The notes under the pieces were generated by a model. It saw nothing but the letters and a program-made list of their open reading frames with translations, was not told the DNA's origin and searched no databases. The translations under genes and the position numbers were made by a program. From NCBI GenBank assembly GCA_051294375.1, contig CM119270.1:19285572-19349571 (forward strand): a stretch of DNA of 64,000 nt, read 5' to 3'. Positions 1 through 12,531 of the stretch are shown here, piece after piece (the first letter of the stretch is position 1; the number at the start of each line of letters is the position of its first letter). Source of the stretch: Paraspadella gotoi. Taxonomy: Eukaryota; Chaetognatha.

Positions 1-495
1 AGCATGACGGAGAAAAAGAGAGAGAGGAGAGAGAGCGACATATAATTTAAAAGTTTTGTTTTGTAAATAAAACATAACAAATCAAATATTGATATGAAAC
101 ATGAGAAATTTTAAAACAGATCTTGATGATTAGAACCATATATGAATAATTACAACTCCCTATGAGAATATACATTTTCTTTCAGAAGCCATGATTGCAA
201 AAAGCGAGCGAGGACAGCTTCCGAAAAAAATCTAGACAGACGGGCTTATGCCGCCTGCTCGATAATAGAGGATATTTGTTTTTTGATAAAATGTAAACAA
301 ACATTTAACTAACTGTCCTGACCTGCAATTTTAAGGACATCGGATGATGTAAAGCTGAATAATAAATTATAATTATCTATTAATTAATTAATTATACTAT
401 TTAATACATTAACTTAATCTATTATTATTAATTATCAATTAATATTAATTATCGTAGGCAGATCCGACATTGTTGCGCTCAAACCTTGTTTCTTT
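1..495 (-). mobile_element. End of dispersed element, copy 1 (cut by window edge)
   Basis: The reverse complement of this stretch matches 55967-56480 over its whole length, with point changes and small indels. The similarity begins at the same outer base in both copies (CAAG on the element strand) and runs to base 1, so the copy continues beyond the window. Shared landmarks are the word GTCGGATCTGCCTACG, an AATTAATT-rich block and a TTCAGAAGCCATGA-like word. The second copy is part of a 2.87-kb insertion that has an empty site. No transposase can be seen here. A noncoding element end is the best reading; the family is unknown. Confidence 0.6.
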
Positions 496-1116
496 TTTTG
501 TTTCTTATCTTTTTTTCTCCTCTTGTTTTTTTTTCCATCTCTCTGTTCTCTCTTTTGTTTTCCTTTCCTTCATTTGCATTTATAAAAAAAAATCCTCTTC
601 TCCGTTTCTTACCCTAATTATCATATTATAATATTTTTTATCTTTCTTATTCATTTCCTTTTTTTTTCATTCCCGTTTTTTTCTTATCTGTTGCTCTTTT
701 CATTTTTTTTTCTTTTCCCACGTGAATTACGTGATCAATGTTGTTTTTAAAAGTTCCTCTGTTTTTAAACGTTTCTGTTAATTAGAATGTTTTTTGTTCC
801 AAAGTCAAGAAAGTTTAAATAAAATGAATTGATACAAAATCAGAAAAAGCTAAGTTTTTGTCACTAAAGTTTGTTATCCTAATCAAAATAATACAAGAAA
901 ATATCTATAAAAAAACCAAGAAACATAACTAATGTAAAAGTAAGACATTAAAAACAGAAACAAAGAAAGTGAAAAAAAAACAAAAAAAACAAAACAAAAT
1001 CACATTAACCAGGACGAAACGAACGAAAGAAGAAATGAGGTCAAAAAGGAAATCGCGGTTAATTGATTCCGATATCGAATTAGGATTTTGACCGCGAGGG
1101 GGAATTAACGATCGTG
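496..1116. other. AT-rich intergenic DNA, no gene seen
   Basis: T-rich sequence up to about 720, then mixed AT-rich sequence. Frames are short and frequently stopped, and I see no splice-flanked open stretch. Confidence 0.5.
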
Positions 1117-1145
1117 AGGACGTCACGTGATCTTGACGTCATCAT
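1117..1145. promoter_or_regulatory. CRE/E-box-like cluster
   Basis: Two GACGTCA-type (CRE-like) words flank a CACGTG E-box within 29 bases, just after a CpG-rich stretch. Such motifs bind bZIP and bHLH factors. No transcript start can be placed, so this is only a motif cluster. Confidence 0.25.
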
Positions 1146-1290
1146 AATTAGTCAATGTTGCATACGAATTAGTCAATATCTAAAATTATTAAAATCATTA
1201 GTAAATTATTTAGATTATGTAGTCAACCGAGTGTGAACTTTATGTGTGCAAAGAAGTATTTGTCTCTCTCGCTCCATTTCTGTCGTTTGT

Positions 1291-1295
1291 TTTTT

Positions 1296-1390
<95 letters not shown>

Positions 1391-1404
1391 CTCTCTCTCT
1401 CTCT
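1291..1404. repeat. (TTTC)n then (TC)n microsatellite
   Basis: About 24 near-perfect TTTC units pass into a short TC run. Open frames through it (FLSF repeats, or KKER on the other strand) are by-products of the repeat. Confidence 0.95.
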
Positions 1405-1520
1405 GTCACGTGACCCGGTCGGTTGGGAGCCTTTAATTCGGGGGCAAATTGACTTTTTCCTCGGATCTCAACTCCTGACTTCGTCGCCTTTTCGGATCCA
1501 GACCCAATTTTAACGCCTCT

Positions 1521-1796
1521 TTTCATTATCCCTTTTTGGAAAGGGATCCATTTTGGATGGGGGATTCATTATCCCTTTTTGGAAAAGGATCCATTTTTGG
1601 AAGGAGATTCATCTTCCATTTTGGAAGGGGGATTCATTATCCATTTTGAAAAAAGGATTCGTTTTCCCTTTTAAAAAGGATTCATAATCTCTTTTTGATG
1701 GGGATCTATTTTTGGAAAGAGATCCATTTTTGGAAAGAGATCCATTTTTGGAAAGAGATCCATTTTGGGAAAGAGATCCATTTTGGGATTAGGATT
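1521..1796. repeat. Degenerate 18-20-bp tandem repeat
   Basis: The words GGGATCCATTTTTGG and GGAAAGAGATCCATTTTTGG recur with insertions. The last four units (1710-1795) are the most regular, with a period of 18-20 bases, and the array decays towards its left end. Confidence 0.8.
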
Positions 1797-2335
1797 AATT
1801 ATCTCCTCTTGTAAAATAAGTTTCCATTTTAGGCAGGATGAGAGTAAATATATTTTTTACTGGAGAACTTGGGTATTTGATTATCCGATATTCATTTGTC
1901 TGTGTCAGTCTCTCATATATCCCATCCAAAGTAATTTTTTTAATAATTGATATCAACGGAGGAACTGGATTGACAAGCTGCTTGTCTCGTTTGACTTTTC
2001 GGCCTGATATCTCTTTATTCATTTGACTGAGTACTCACATATATATATTCTTTCAAACGAAAATTCTGTTAATTATTCATAAAATTCAGTTTACCAGTTA
2101 ACCAATATTTTGCTTCAAGATAAATATTTTACGCGAGAAAATTTTTTCGATGAGAATTTGTACTTGAAGTTATTATGTTCCGGAAATTTAGGTCGGAAGT
2201 TCATGTTTATCAGGATTGAGGAATGAGGAATTGAGGATTGGTCGGACATAAGAAACTTCAAGTGTCGTGAAACAAATCTTGGACGAGAATGGTTTCTGCT
2301 CCGTTCCTAAATTGAATTACAGAATTCCGAGAAAA
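1797..2335. other. Intergenic DNA up to a gap; possible exon edge
   Basis: Mostly AT-rich with no strong coding signal. The last 65 bases before the gap at 2336 are open on the plus strand (KQILDENGFCSVPKLNYRIPRK), which could be a truncated exon, but no splice acceptor decides it. Confidence 0.3.
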
Positions 2336-2742
2336 NNNNNNNNNNNNNNNNNNNNNNNNNNNNNNNNNNNNNNNNNNNNNNNNNNNNNNNNNNNNNNNNN
2401 NNNNNNNNNNNNNNNNNNNNNNNNNNNNNNNNNNNNNNNNNNNNNNNNNNNNNNNNNNNNNNNNNNNNNNNNNNNNNNNNNNNNNNNNNNNNNNNNNNNN
2501 NNNNNNNNNNNNNNNNNNNNNNNNNNNNNNNNNNNNNNNNNNNNNNNNNNNNNNNNNNNNNNNNNNNNNNNNNNNNNNNNNNNNNNNNNNNNNNNNNNNN
2601 NNNNNNNNNNNNNNNNNNNNNNNNNNNNNNNNNNNNNNNNNNNNNNNNNNNNNNNNNNNNNNNNNNNNNNNNNNNNNNNNNNNNNNNNNNNNNNNNNTCT
2701 CTAAAAACCTTCACCAAAATAATATATATACAAAAAATATAA

Positions 2743-2906
2743 TGTGAGAGAGTCTTGATCGAAAGCTTGCAGGGACCTGCTATGTCATTATCTTGTAAGA
2801 GTGATGGAGGCCTTAAACCACCAAAGCCTCTCCAAAGTCAGGGACAGGATAGCTTATTTATTAAATGAATGGATAATTTTTGTATTGGTTGTACTAATTT
2901 CATTTC
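2743..2906 (+). repeat. Short dispersed repeat, copy 1 of 3
   Basis: About 160 bases starting at GAGTCTTGATCGAAAGCTTG are shared with 47002-47156 on the same strand and with 62361-62491 on the opposite strand. Copies differ mostly by substitutions; copy 3 also lacks about 32 internal bases. I see no tRNA-like promoter boxes or clear terminal inverted repeats. It could be a MITE or SINE remnant; the family is not recognised. Confidence 0.75.
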
Positions 2907-2936
2907 ATACTAAAAGAGTTTTCTAAACAACTTTTA

Positions 2937-3187
2937 GAAAAAGTGATAAAAAAAATAAAAATGGCCCAAGGATAAAAAAGAGAAATGACATAAAAATCAA
3001 AAGGGCTCAAGGATAAAAAAAGAAGTGATATAAAAATCAAAATGGCCCAAGGATAAAAAAGGGAAGTTATATAAAAATCAAAATGGCTCAAGGATAAAAA
3101 AGAGAAGTGACATAAAAATTAAAATGGCCCAAGGATAAAAAAGAGAAGTGATATAAAAATCAAAATGGCCCAAGGATAAAAAAAAGT
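2937..3187. repeat. 41-bp minisatellite, about six units
   Basis: The word GGCCCAAGGATAAAAAAG, or its GGCTCAAGG variant, starts at 2963, 3004, 3044, 3085, 3126 and 3167, so the period is 40-41 bases. Units differ by a few substitutions. Confidence 0.92.
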
Positions 3188-3589
3188 GAAATTGCTCCGT
3201 CTGGTTTTTTCTCCGCGTTTGAGATCTCGCGTCAAGATTGGATGAAAATCTCCTCTCGGTTTTTTTTCTCGATTTGTAATCGAAGGAAAGAAATAACAGA
3301 GAAAATGGAGGAAAAAAGAAAATGGAGGAAAGGAAAAAGGAGAAAAGAAGAAAAGAGAAAACGGAGGAAAGTAAAAAAGAAAAAGAAGGTAAATTAAAAA
3401 ATGAGGAAAGAAAAGAAGAATGAAGAAAAGAAAAAATGAAGAAAGGAAAATAAAAAAAACTAAAAAAAAACCGATAATAAAAGTTTAAAATATATAATGA
3501 AAGAGAAAGTAAACAAATCCTCTTAATCTAAGAAAAAAAAATGTCATTTTTATTCACGGATGAAAGATATTTAAAAAAAAATGGTGAAG
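3188..3589. other. Purine-rich and AT-rich spacer
   Basis: Mainly GGAAAGAAAA-type purine sequence followed by AT-rich sequence. I see no gene. Confidence 0.5.
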
Positions 3590-3800
3590 AGACGTCGTAT
3601 TACGTCACCATCGAGATGTGATACTCGACGTCATGGAATTATTGCAGTTATCGATGCAGTTATTGACGTCACGGAATCCTCATTACTTCTGCGACGATAA
3701 CGTCAACCGAGAGAGACTGACATCACGTTCCGGACGGCGACATTGCGGAATCGTAAAATCGATCAACTCGGATGACCCACGACTCCGTGACCCCTTTTTC
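3590..3800. promoter_or_regulatory. CpG-rich stretch with repeated CRE-like words
   Basis: At least five GACGTC/ACGTCA-type words (near 3591, 3603, 3628, 3664 and 3701) occur within 200 bases in an otherwise AT-rich neighbourhood. A 63-codon frame (3618-3809) opens here but has no recognisable motif. A promoter or an exon are both possible. Confidence 0.3.
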
Positions 3801-4117
3801 GACCCGTGACCTCGCTTTCTGGGTCATTCACCGATCCCCCCGCGATCCCCATAATCCGACGCGGGATTTCACGTGATTCGTCGTCGTCGTCGTAGAGAAG
3901 CTTTTCACGTGAATCTGGTTTTTGTGAAGATCAAGAGAAAAAAAAAATCCGATGTACGTTAACGACGTAAAAAAAAATAGGCAACGACTTTTTTCTTTCA
4001 AGGCTTAAGTACATTTTTACAGTTTAGGTTTTAGTTACAGAGAAGAACCCTGTAGGAAAAAAAAGGTGGTGAAGGAGGAAAATGAGTAAATACATAAAGT
4101 GATCATTTACCGCCGAT
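3801..4117. other. Spacer, no gene seen
   Basis: CpG-containing sequence passes into AT-rich sequence. Its last 40 bases (GAGTAAATAC ... TTTACCGCC) are shared with 7209-7250 and 12357-12395, where they lead into the same pyrimidine tract. Confidence 0.4.
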
Positions 4118-4380
4118 TTGTCTTTAAGTTTCCCCTTTTTTATATTTTCCTTTTATCCAATTTTCCCCTTTTTTCCCTTTAATTTCCATTTTCCTTTTTT
4201 TCTTATTTCCCATGTTCATTTCTTTTTTTCTCTCTTTATCCCTTTTTTTTTCCATTTATTTTCCTTTTTTCCATTTTTTTTCTTTTTCCTTTTTCCCCTT
4301 CCTATTTTTCCCTTTTTCCATTTCTACCTTTTCCATTTCCCCCTTGCCCCTTTTCCCTTTTTAGTTTTCCTTTTTTTTAA
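4118..4380. repeat. Polypyrimidine tract: 'empty' copy lacking the 890-bp block
   Basis: This tract aligns with 7250-7372 joined directly to 8263-8405. At 4238-4252 the sequence reads straight through where the other two copies carry about 890 extra bases starting TGACGAGAGTGG. It is joined to the ATCGCGAAGCGG start of repeat unit 1 without the 0.6-kb segment seen at 8790-9388. Confidence 0.7.
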
Positions 4381-6439
4381 AGAGAGAGATCGCGAAGCGG
4401 GCACACAGAGCTGAAGATTTTACTAATCGTTTATTACCTGGAGATATTAGATTCATTCCAGTTTACAGGCTGGTACGTATATATCACCTCGCAGCAGAGG
4501 GTAGAAAACGGAGAAATTGTGTACCGCGGTCGGTCACTCACACAGTCATCAAATAAGAACGATATTATGCACTGCGTCTCTCATATTGTTTATGCCTGCT
4601 GAGATTGTTATGTAATTATTCCGCTAATGGCATTGTCTGAGCCCTAAATCGTGAGAACGGAAAATGGAATTGATTTGAAGCTTGTTAGCCCCGCCAAAAA
4701 TACAAAAACATGGGAAAGGTTTATTGGCGTTATTTTTCTAACGCTGATTAATTTAAATGAATTAGAGTGAAGGCGTTTTAGGTCTTGCCTTGGCGCTTCC
4801 GTGTTATGAGGATTTCGGAGATTTTTGCCCTTTGGTCACCAATCGTGCTTGACATATTTGCTCAACGCCGTCATGAGCCCGACCAGACGCCAAAACCATT
4901 GGCCCAAATGGAAATATTATTATTTAATGGTTAAATATTGCCTGGAGACTGAATTTTTAGTGTTGACCTCAAGTACAATAAATATGAGGTTTGTCAATGT
5001 GACGAATGAAATTAAAAACCCTTGACACAAGAGACAAATATGAACGTTTCGCTTGATGAGACGTTTCGGGCGGGCTGTTCTGAAAAATAAAAACTTTTGT
5101 TCACACTTTAGAAGAAATTAAAGTGATGAGTGGTTTGCTCTTTTAGATCATTATGAAAGATTAATATGTTTACAAGTCGATCATTGGCAGTGGTAGCGCC
5201 ATGTTTGTTTCTTAATACAGTATCACGAAGGAGAGTTGGAGGTAACGGATTAAAATAATTGAGGGAAGGTCCATCCCACAAGTCACGTGTTCGGATCATA
5301 GCAAGGAGGAGCGCATGTTCTGTCCATTATACACCATTCACAAAGAGGTTGGAGGCTAAACGAATTTGATGTCCGCGCTTTCAATCCCTAAAGTTACGTT
5401 GTTTATTCACGGCCGAGAGGAGTCGCCGTGTTCAAGTCTTGCTTCTCTCAGCTCAAGAAAGGGCAGCTGAGGGGAAGAGAGAACGAATAGCAAAGGTGAG
5501 TTTGAGAAAAAAAAAAAAAAAATTGGTTGTGGAGGAACGCACACAAGGGTCAGGTGAAATTTTGGGGAAAAGAGGTTCATGCCGCAAAGTCGACGGTCAC
5601 AAGAAAGCGCGTGTCAAGTCTTCAGCTCAAGGAAAGCTAGGAGGAGAGGAAATGACGCACTCAGCGCCTACAGAAGAGTGAGTCGGAGTTGAAATCGTCG
5701 TGAAACGGACCGCCAGACAAATTCGGCCGCAGCCAAAACAGAAGGGGACGCGTCAGCAAACAAAAAAACAAAACAAAAATAAAATATTAGAAGAAAATAA
5801 AACAAAAGATAAGCAGTCTCCTGTTTCAAAGAAAGAACCAGCGACGAAAGAGAAATTCAAAAGAAAACTACTTAGTTGAATTCCTTAAAATTGCAGTGAT
5901 AAAAAGTGGTGAGCCAAGGTTTGTAGAGGCCACTGTAATCTGAAGAAAAAAGGGTCACAAAAACATGTTTTATCGAAAAACGTCACCAGGCAAGCTTATG
6001 TTTGCAGAAGCTTGACAAGTTATAATGGTTTACTTATTGTTTGGCCGTCATGATGTATGTTATGATATATATCACCGGAAAGACGAGAGGAATGCGCCGT
6101 TTTTGTTTGGAAGTTAACCGGACGCTGAAGATGGAGCCGTCGGACAGGCTCCGGCCCTTTGGAAGCGTCGCATGTGGCAGCGGAAGTGAGCAATTAGGTG
6201 AATGGTGTCTCATAATTATTACTTGCAGCCGTTAATACAATTGCTTGAAACTTGTTTATTTATAGTAGTATCCAAAAGTTGAAATATAACAGACATCGAG
6301 TTTCATAATAAAACTCGTTTGGATTAGTTTCATTAATTCACCAAACTGATGAACCAATGTTATTGCCTACCGAGCGACAAAACGGGTGGAGGGGAAGGAG
6401 GAGTGAGTTTTCTCCTGGGGAGGGAAACGAGTTCAAGAC

Positions 6440-6700
6440 GGACGAAGTCACGAGGTGCTGGCAGACGACGACTTACGAGGTGGCTGCAGGCGACAAAGTT
6501 ACGAGGTGTGCAGAACAGAAGACGTTATGAGTGGCTGCAGCGAAGACGTTCGAGGTGCTGCAGACGAAGACGTTACGAGGTGCTGCAGCGAAGACGTTAC
6601 GAGGTGCTTCGCAATGAAGACCTGCTACGAGTGTTGAGACGCGGACGTTACGAAGGTTGTGAGAGATGGCGACGTTACAAGGTGTTGCCAGATTCCGAAA
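6440..6700 (+). repeat. 24-bp minisatellite in unit 1
   Basis: Units of the type GAAGACGTTACGAGGTGCTG recur about ten times with indels. Where the frame holds, 24 bases give an eight-residue repeat (RRYEVLQR-like). Indels relative to the second copy break this frame, so I do not treat it as a protein gene. Confidence 0.8.
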
Positions 6701-7372
6701 GGATGAGATGCAAGCAGATTTTGATCAGGATGCTTGCAAAGCACAAATTGACGTAGACGCGATGCAGCCGGGTCAGGGTTCAGAGTGCATGCCAGCGTGG
6801 ACGCGTGCCACTAATGAAGTTTGTGGGCAAATTGTGGGGACTGTATATGAGACGGCACGATACGGGCCGCTGGGCATTAGCACTGGGGCGTGGCGAACGC
6901 TTAGTGTCGGGACGCTATTAAGCGAACCGGCGCTAAGATTCGGCCCAACTTAAGGGATTAGGACGCGGTTGCCGAGAGACGGAGCTGAACGAGATTTGAA
7001 TTATTTTTTCTTTCTTTAATTTATGCAAAGTTATGTCACTTGATGATGGGAAGGCCTAAGTTACTATTTCTGACTACTAAGCTCCTGCCTATCTACTTGT
7101 TGTACACATAATGGCTATAATACTCTGTTGACGTAGTAAAGTGGTTGTCGCTGTAGGACGCACAGGAGAGTACCCATTACTAAGTTGATAGTGGTTGAAG
7201 GGAAAATTGAGTAAATACCAATTAAAGTGATCATTTACCGCCGAATATTGTCTTTAAGTTTTCCACTTTTTTAATATTTTCTTTTATCATTTTCCCCTTT
7301 TTTCGCCTTTAATTTCCATTTTCTTTTTTTCTACTATTCGCATGTTATTCTTTTTTTTCCTCTCTTTAATCC

Positions 7373-8262
7373 TGACGAGAGTGGACGATTCACTCAGTGC
7401 ATATGATGCTGGAGCCCACGCGACGCAGCTGACCGGCTAGCAGAGCAGAAAACGCAAAGTTCCTGACGTACGATGCAGACACTCGAGCGCACAAGGGCGA
7501 CGGCGAATCCACAGACACGCGTACTGCACGCGCGCGAGGCATCAGCTAGATCGTGGGCGAATTTAGATGCCATGCTGGCGTGCTGGGATGCTTAGTGATG
7601 CCGAGGATGCTGCAGGGAGCTAATGTAGCTCTAAGGCGAGAATCCAGCTAAGACACGATGCGAGTGCTATAGTTACAGCCGACGAGGACGCGATAGCGAG
7701 GTGTGGCTGGAAACAGACGGTATTTTCGAGTAGGAATGTGACATCGCATGCGTGCGAGGTCAGGTGATATATAGAAAAGGCATGAACTGGAGAGGCAGGA
7801 TAGGCTAGAGCACCGATGCTACAGACCAGGGTTGGAACGTGGCAGCTCGTGTCGAGGGATCGGGCCGGCGGAGACTGAGTTCGGAAATTGGACGTGAACT
7901 GAGCATTTGGACTACTGGGTACAATGAGACGACCGCGTATGTATATGACTGTAGGCTGAGAGAGTCGGCTGGTCAAGGTGAAGAGACGTGGGCGACGCGA
8001 GTTCGAGAGGCGTAGACTGGAGGATCTGGTTCGTATCCAATGGTAGGTTTAGGTGTCGTCGAGTAATATGAGCAATATGGAGATGGGGAGGGAGTGTAGA
8101 GTGACGGCGCTGATCAGAGCGCGAGACAGAGAGTGCGCGAGGAGGCGGTGGATGTGGGTGAGGAGATCCGCGCGTCCCTTCCAGAGGTGGGACGTAGTAT
8201 GGGTGCATTGCTTGAGACAGTTATGATAGAGCGAGCTGATTCGGATTCAGAGAGCCGAGGCC
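7373..8262. repeat. 890-bp block, copy 1 (absent from the 4.1-kb copy)
   Basis: The block starts TGACGAGAGTGGACG and ends GAGAGCCGAGGCC. It is identical to 12532-13421 (offset 5159) and lies between pyrimidine tracts that are contiguous at 4238-4252. It is GC-richer than its surroundings and full of GATGC and CGAGG words. Minus-strand frames at 7620-7976 and 7912-8208 are open but match nothing I recognise. It has no visible terminal inverted repeats; CC occurs at both edges. It could be an inserted element or a patch of polished sequence. Confidence 0.65.
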
Positions 8263-8263
8263 C

Positions 8264-8800
8264 TTTTTTTTTTCGCATTTATTTTCCTATTTTTCATTTT
8301 TTTTTTTTCTTTTAGCTTTTCCCTTCCTTATATTTTCCCTTTTTCCATTTCTACCTTTTCCATTTCCCCTTGCCCCTTTTGCCCTTTTTAGTTTTCGCTT
8401 TTTTTTTAAATTTCCCTTTCATGCACGCTTTTTTTTCCATTCCATCGCCGCCTTTTTCCCTTTTCAGTTTCCCTTTTTTCCATTTTTCTTTACATTTTTC
8501 CCTTTTCATTTGCCCCCTCGCCACCTTTTCCCTTTTCAGTTTTCCTTTTTTTCCATTTTTCCCGCCTTTCTCATTTTTCTAATTTCCCCCCTCGCCTCTC
8601 GCCCCTTTTCCGCTTTTCAGTTTTTTTTCCAATTTTCCCTTTCTCTTTTTTCGNNNNNNNNNNNNNNNNNNNNNNNNNTTTTCTATTTCCCTCTCGCCTC
8701 TCGCCCCTTTTCCTTTTTTTCCATTTTTCCCTTTTTCCCTTTTTCCCTTTTTCCCTTTTTCCCTTTTCCATTTCCCCCTCGCCCCTTTTCGTGAGGGTCA
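8264..8800. repeat. Polypyrimidine tract, unit 1
   Basis: TTTCCC-type pyrimidine sequence interrupted by a 25-N gap. Long open frames on both strands are expected here, because a strand without purines cannot form stop codons. Confidence 0.85.
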
Positions 8801-11539
8801 CAAGTCATAAAAGAGACAAAATGTGATTTGATTAACCGAATTCTCCGAAAGAAAAAAATCGGACTTAAGACGAAGTCGAACACGAAGATCAAAAGGGAGA
8901 ATATATTTGCGTAAACCTCAGGATTCTCTTACCACTTTCATTTGTTTAACTTTTATTCATGTTTGTTTGTTTGGATTCGGTTGCTCTTCTGTTGTTAAAT
9001 TTTTGACCCTTTTTATATATGCATTCATACTCTGTCGAATGTCTATTGTTAAAACGTTTTCAAATTTTTAATTCGAATTCTTTCTTGGTTTTATGTGAAG
9101 AGTAATTTAAATATTTTTATCAATCGGTCTTCCTATTCATCAATGCGACTTCTCTTTCTCTTATCTATTCTCTTCACTAAACCTATATTTCTTTAAACTT
9201 TTCTCTCTTTTCTATCTCTTCTTTTCCTTTCTCTGCTCTTCTCTTCTCTTTCCTTTCTCCTCTCTTCTTTTCTTTCCCTCTTATCTTCTCTCTTCTTATC
9301 TATCGAACTCGTAAAATAAGGATAGGAAAGTCGCGACGGAATATTCCGGTGATACTGAAAACGATAAGATTCTGCAAATGGAATGAGAAAGAGAGAGATC
9401 GCGAAGCGGGCACCAGAGCTGAAGATTTTACTAATCGTTTATTACCTGGAGATATTAGATTCATTCCAGTTTTACAGGCTGGTAACGTATATATCACCTC
9501 GCAGCAGATAGAAAACGGAGAAATTGTGTACCGCGGTCGTACACTCCGACACAGTCATCAAATAAGAACGAATTATGCACTGCGTCTCTCATAATTAGTT
9601 TATTGCCTGCTGAGATTGTTATGTAATTATTGCCGCTATATGGCATTGTCTGAGCCGCTAAATTCGTGAGAACGAAAATGGAATTGATTTGAAGCTTGTT
9701 AGCCCCGCCCAAAAATACAAAAGACATGGGAAAGGTTTATTGGCGTTAATTTTATCTAAAACGCTGGATAAGTTTAAATGAATTAGGAGTGAAGGCGTTT
9801 TAAGTCTTGCCTTGGCGCTTCGTGTATGAGGATTTCCGGAGATTTGCCCTTTGGCGCACCAATGCGTGCTTGACAATTTGCTCACGCCGTCATGAAAGCC
9901 CGACAAGACGCCAAAACCATTGGCCCAAATGGAAATAATTATATATTAATGGTTCAAATTATTGGGCCTGAGAGACTGAATTTTATGTGTGACCTCAAGA
10001 TACAATAAATATGAGGTTTGTCAATGTGAACGAATGAAATTAAAAACCCTCTGACACAAGAACAAAATATGAACGTTTCGCTTGATTGAGACGTTTCGGG
10101 CGGGCTGATTCTGAAAAATAAAACTTTGTCACACTTATAGAAGAAATTAAAGTGATGAGTGGTTTGCTCTTTTATGATCATTATGAAAGGATTAATATGT
10201 TTACAAGTCGATCATGGGCCAGTGGTAGCGCCATGTTTGTTTTTAATACCAGTATCACGAAGGAGAGTTGGAGGTAACGGATTAAAAATAATTGAGGGGA
10301 AAGGGTCCATCCCACAAAAAGTCACGTGTTCGGATCATAGGCAAAGGAGGAGCGCCATGTTGTCCATTATACCCATTCACAAAGAGAGTTGGAGGTAAAA
10401 CGAATTTGATGTCCGCGACTTTCAATCCCTAAGAGTTCACGTGTTTATTCCACAGGCACGAGAGGAGTCGCCGTGTCAAGTCTTGCTTCTCTCAGCTCAA
10501 AGGAAAGGGCAGCTGAGGGGAAGGAGAACCGACTCAGCCCAAAAGGGTGAGTTTGGAGAAAAAAAAAAAAAAAAAATTGGTTGTGGAACGGAACGCACAA
10601 CCCAAGGGTCAGGTTGAAATTTGGGGAAAAAGGTTCATGCCGCCAAAAGTCACGGTCAAAGAGAAGGCGCCGTGTTTCAAGTCTCAGCTGCAAGGAAAAG
10701 CTGGAGGGAGAGGATGAACGCGACTCAGGCCTACAGAAGAGTGAGTCGGAAGTTGAATCGTCGTGAGAACGGAAACGCACAGACCAAATTCGGCCGCAGC
10801 CAAAACAGGGGGAGCGCGTCAGCAAACAAAACAACAAAACAAAAATAAAACTAATAGAAGGAAAATAAAACAAAAGATAAGCAGTCTCCTGTTCAAAGTA
10901 AAAAGAACCAGCGACGAAAGAGAAATTCAAAGAAAACGTACTTAGTTGAATCCTTAAAATTTGCAGTGATACAAAAGTTTGAAGCCAACGGTTTGTAGAG
11001 GCCAACTTAATCTGAAGAAAAAAAGGGTCACAAAAACATGTTTTATCGGAAAAACCAAGTCACCAGGCCAAGCTTATGTTTGCAGAGCTTGACAATTATA
11101 GATGGTATTACTTATTGTTATGGCCGTCATGATGTATGTTATGAAATATATCACCGGAAAGAGCGAGAGGAATGGCGCCGGTTTTTTTTGGAAGTAACCG
11201 GCGACGACGTGAAGATGGGAGCCGTCGGACAGGCTGCCGGCCCTTTGGAAGCAGTCGATGTAGGCAGCGGAAGTGAGCACATTAGAGTGAAATGGTGTCT
11301 CATAATTATTACTTGCAGCCGTTTACAATACAACTTGCTTGAAACTGTTATTTATAGTAGTATCCAAAAGTTGAAATATAACAGACATCGGAGTTTCAAT
11401 AAAACCTCGTTTGGATTAGTTTCATTAATTCACCAAACTGATGAAACCCAATGTATAATTGCCTCCGAGCGAAAAACGGGTGGGAGGGGAAGGGAGAAGT
11501 GAGTTTTCTCCTGGGGGGAGGGGAAAAGCGAGTTCAAGA

Positions 11540-11815
11540 CGGACGAAGTCACGAGGGCTGGCAGACGACGACGTTAGCGAGGTGGCTGCAGGCGACAAAG
11601 TTACGAGGTGGCTGCAGAACAGAAGACGTATGAGGTGGCATGGCAGACGAAGACGTTAGCGAGGTGCTGCAGACGAAAGACGTTACGAGGTGCTGCAGAC
11701 GAAGACGTTAGAGGTGCTGCAGATGAGAGCCTGCCTACGAGTGTATGCAAGACGGAACGGACGTTAACGAAAGGTGCTAGCAGATGGCGACGTATACAAG
11801 GTGTTGCCAGATTCC
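11540..11815 (+). repeat. 24-bp minisatellite in unit 2
   Basis: Same array as 6440-6700, with GACGAAGACGTTACGAGGTG-type units. A 150-codon frame (11608-12060) crosses part of it but is broken in the other copy. Confidence 0.8.
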
Positions 11816-12531
11816 AAAGGATGAGATGCAAGCAGATTTTGGATCAAGGATGCTTGCAGAAGCACCAAATTGCGGACGTAGACGCAGATGCAGCCGGGGA
11901 TCAGGGTCAAGACGATGCATGCCAGCGCTGGACGCATGTGCAGCTAATGAAAATTTGTGGGCAATTGTGGGGTACTGTATATGAAACGGCACGATACGGA
12001 GCCCGCTGGCATAAGCACTGGGGCGTGGCGGAACGCTTAGGATGTCGGGACGCTGATTAAGCGAACCGGCGCTGAAGATATCGGCACTTAGGATTAGAGA
12101 CGCGGTTGCCGAGAAAGACGGAGCGAACGAGAGTTTGAATATTTTTTCTTTCTTTAATTTATGCAAAGATTATGTCACTTAGACTGATGGAAGGCCTAAG
12201 ATTAGCTATTTCTGACTACTAAGCTCCTGCCTATCTACTTGTTGTAACATAATGGCTAATATACTCTGTTGAAGCGTAGGTAAAGTGGTTGTCGCTGGAT
12301 AGGACGCACAGGAGAGTACCCAATGTACATAGTTGATAGTGGTGAAGGAGAAAATTGAGTAAATACCAATAAAGTGAATCATTTACCGCCGAATATTGTC
12401 TTTAAGTTTTCCCGACTATTTTTATATTTTCCTTTTATTCATTTTCCCCTTTTTTGCGCCTTTAATTTCCATTTTCCTTTTTTTCTTATATTCGCGGCAT
12501 GTTCATTTCTTTTTTTTCCTCTCTTTAATCC

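Larger units (their letters stand above)
4381..9388 (+). repeat. Large direct repeat, unit 1
   Basis: From ATCGCGAAGCGG onward this unit aligns in order with 9389-14510 over about 5 kb. Differences are mainly one-base insertions or deletions every 10-30 bases, except for identity around 7350-8272. Inside are a pair of related 120-bp segments (about 5190-5410), a second internally repeated stretch (about 5410-5690), a 24-bp minisatellite and pyrimidine tracts. No frame stays open in both units, so I call no gene. Because indels dominate, a haplotype or assembly duplicate is as likely as a true tandem duplication. Confidence 0.85.

Noticed and set aside
2937-3187. Regularly spaced repeats as a possible CRISPR array
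   Set aside because: Units are contiguous 41-bp tandem copies with no unique spacers, and the DNA is eukaryotic.
7620-8208. Two overlapping minus frames repeated exactly at 12779-13367
   Set aside because: Their identity follows from the identical block; composition and lack of family features do not support proteins.
10445-11005. 186-codon minus frame in repeat unit 2
   Set aside because: It is broken by indels in unit 1 and has no recognisable motif; a frame open in one noisy copy is not evidence for a gene.
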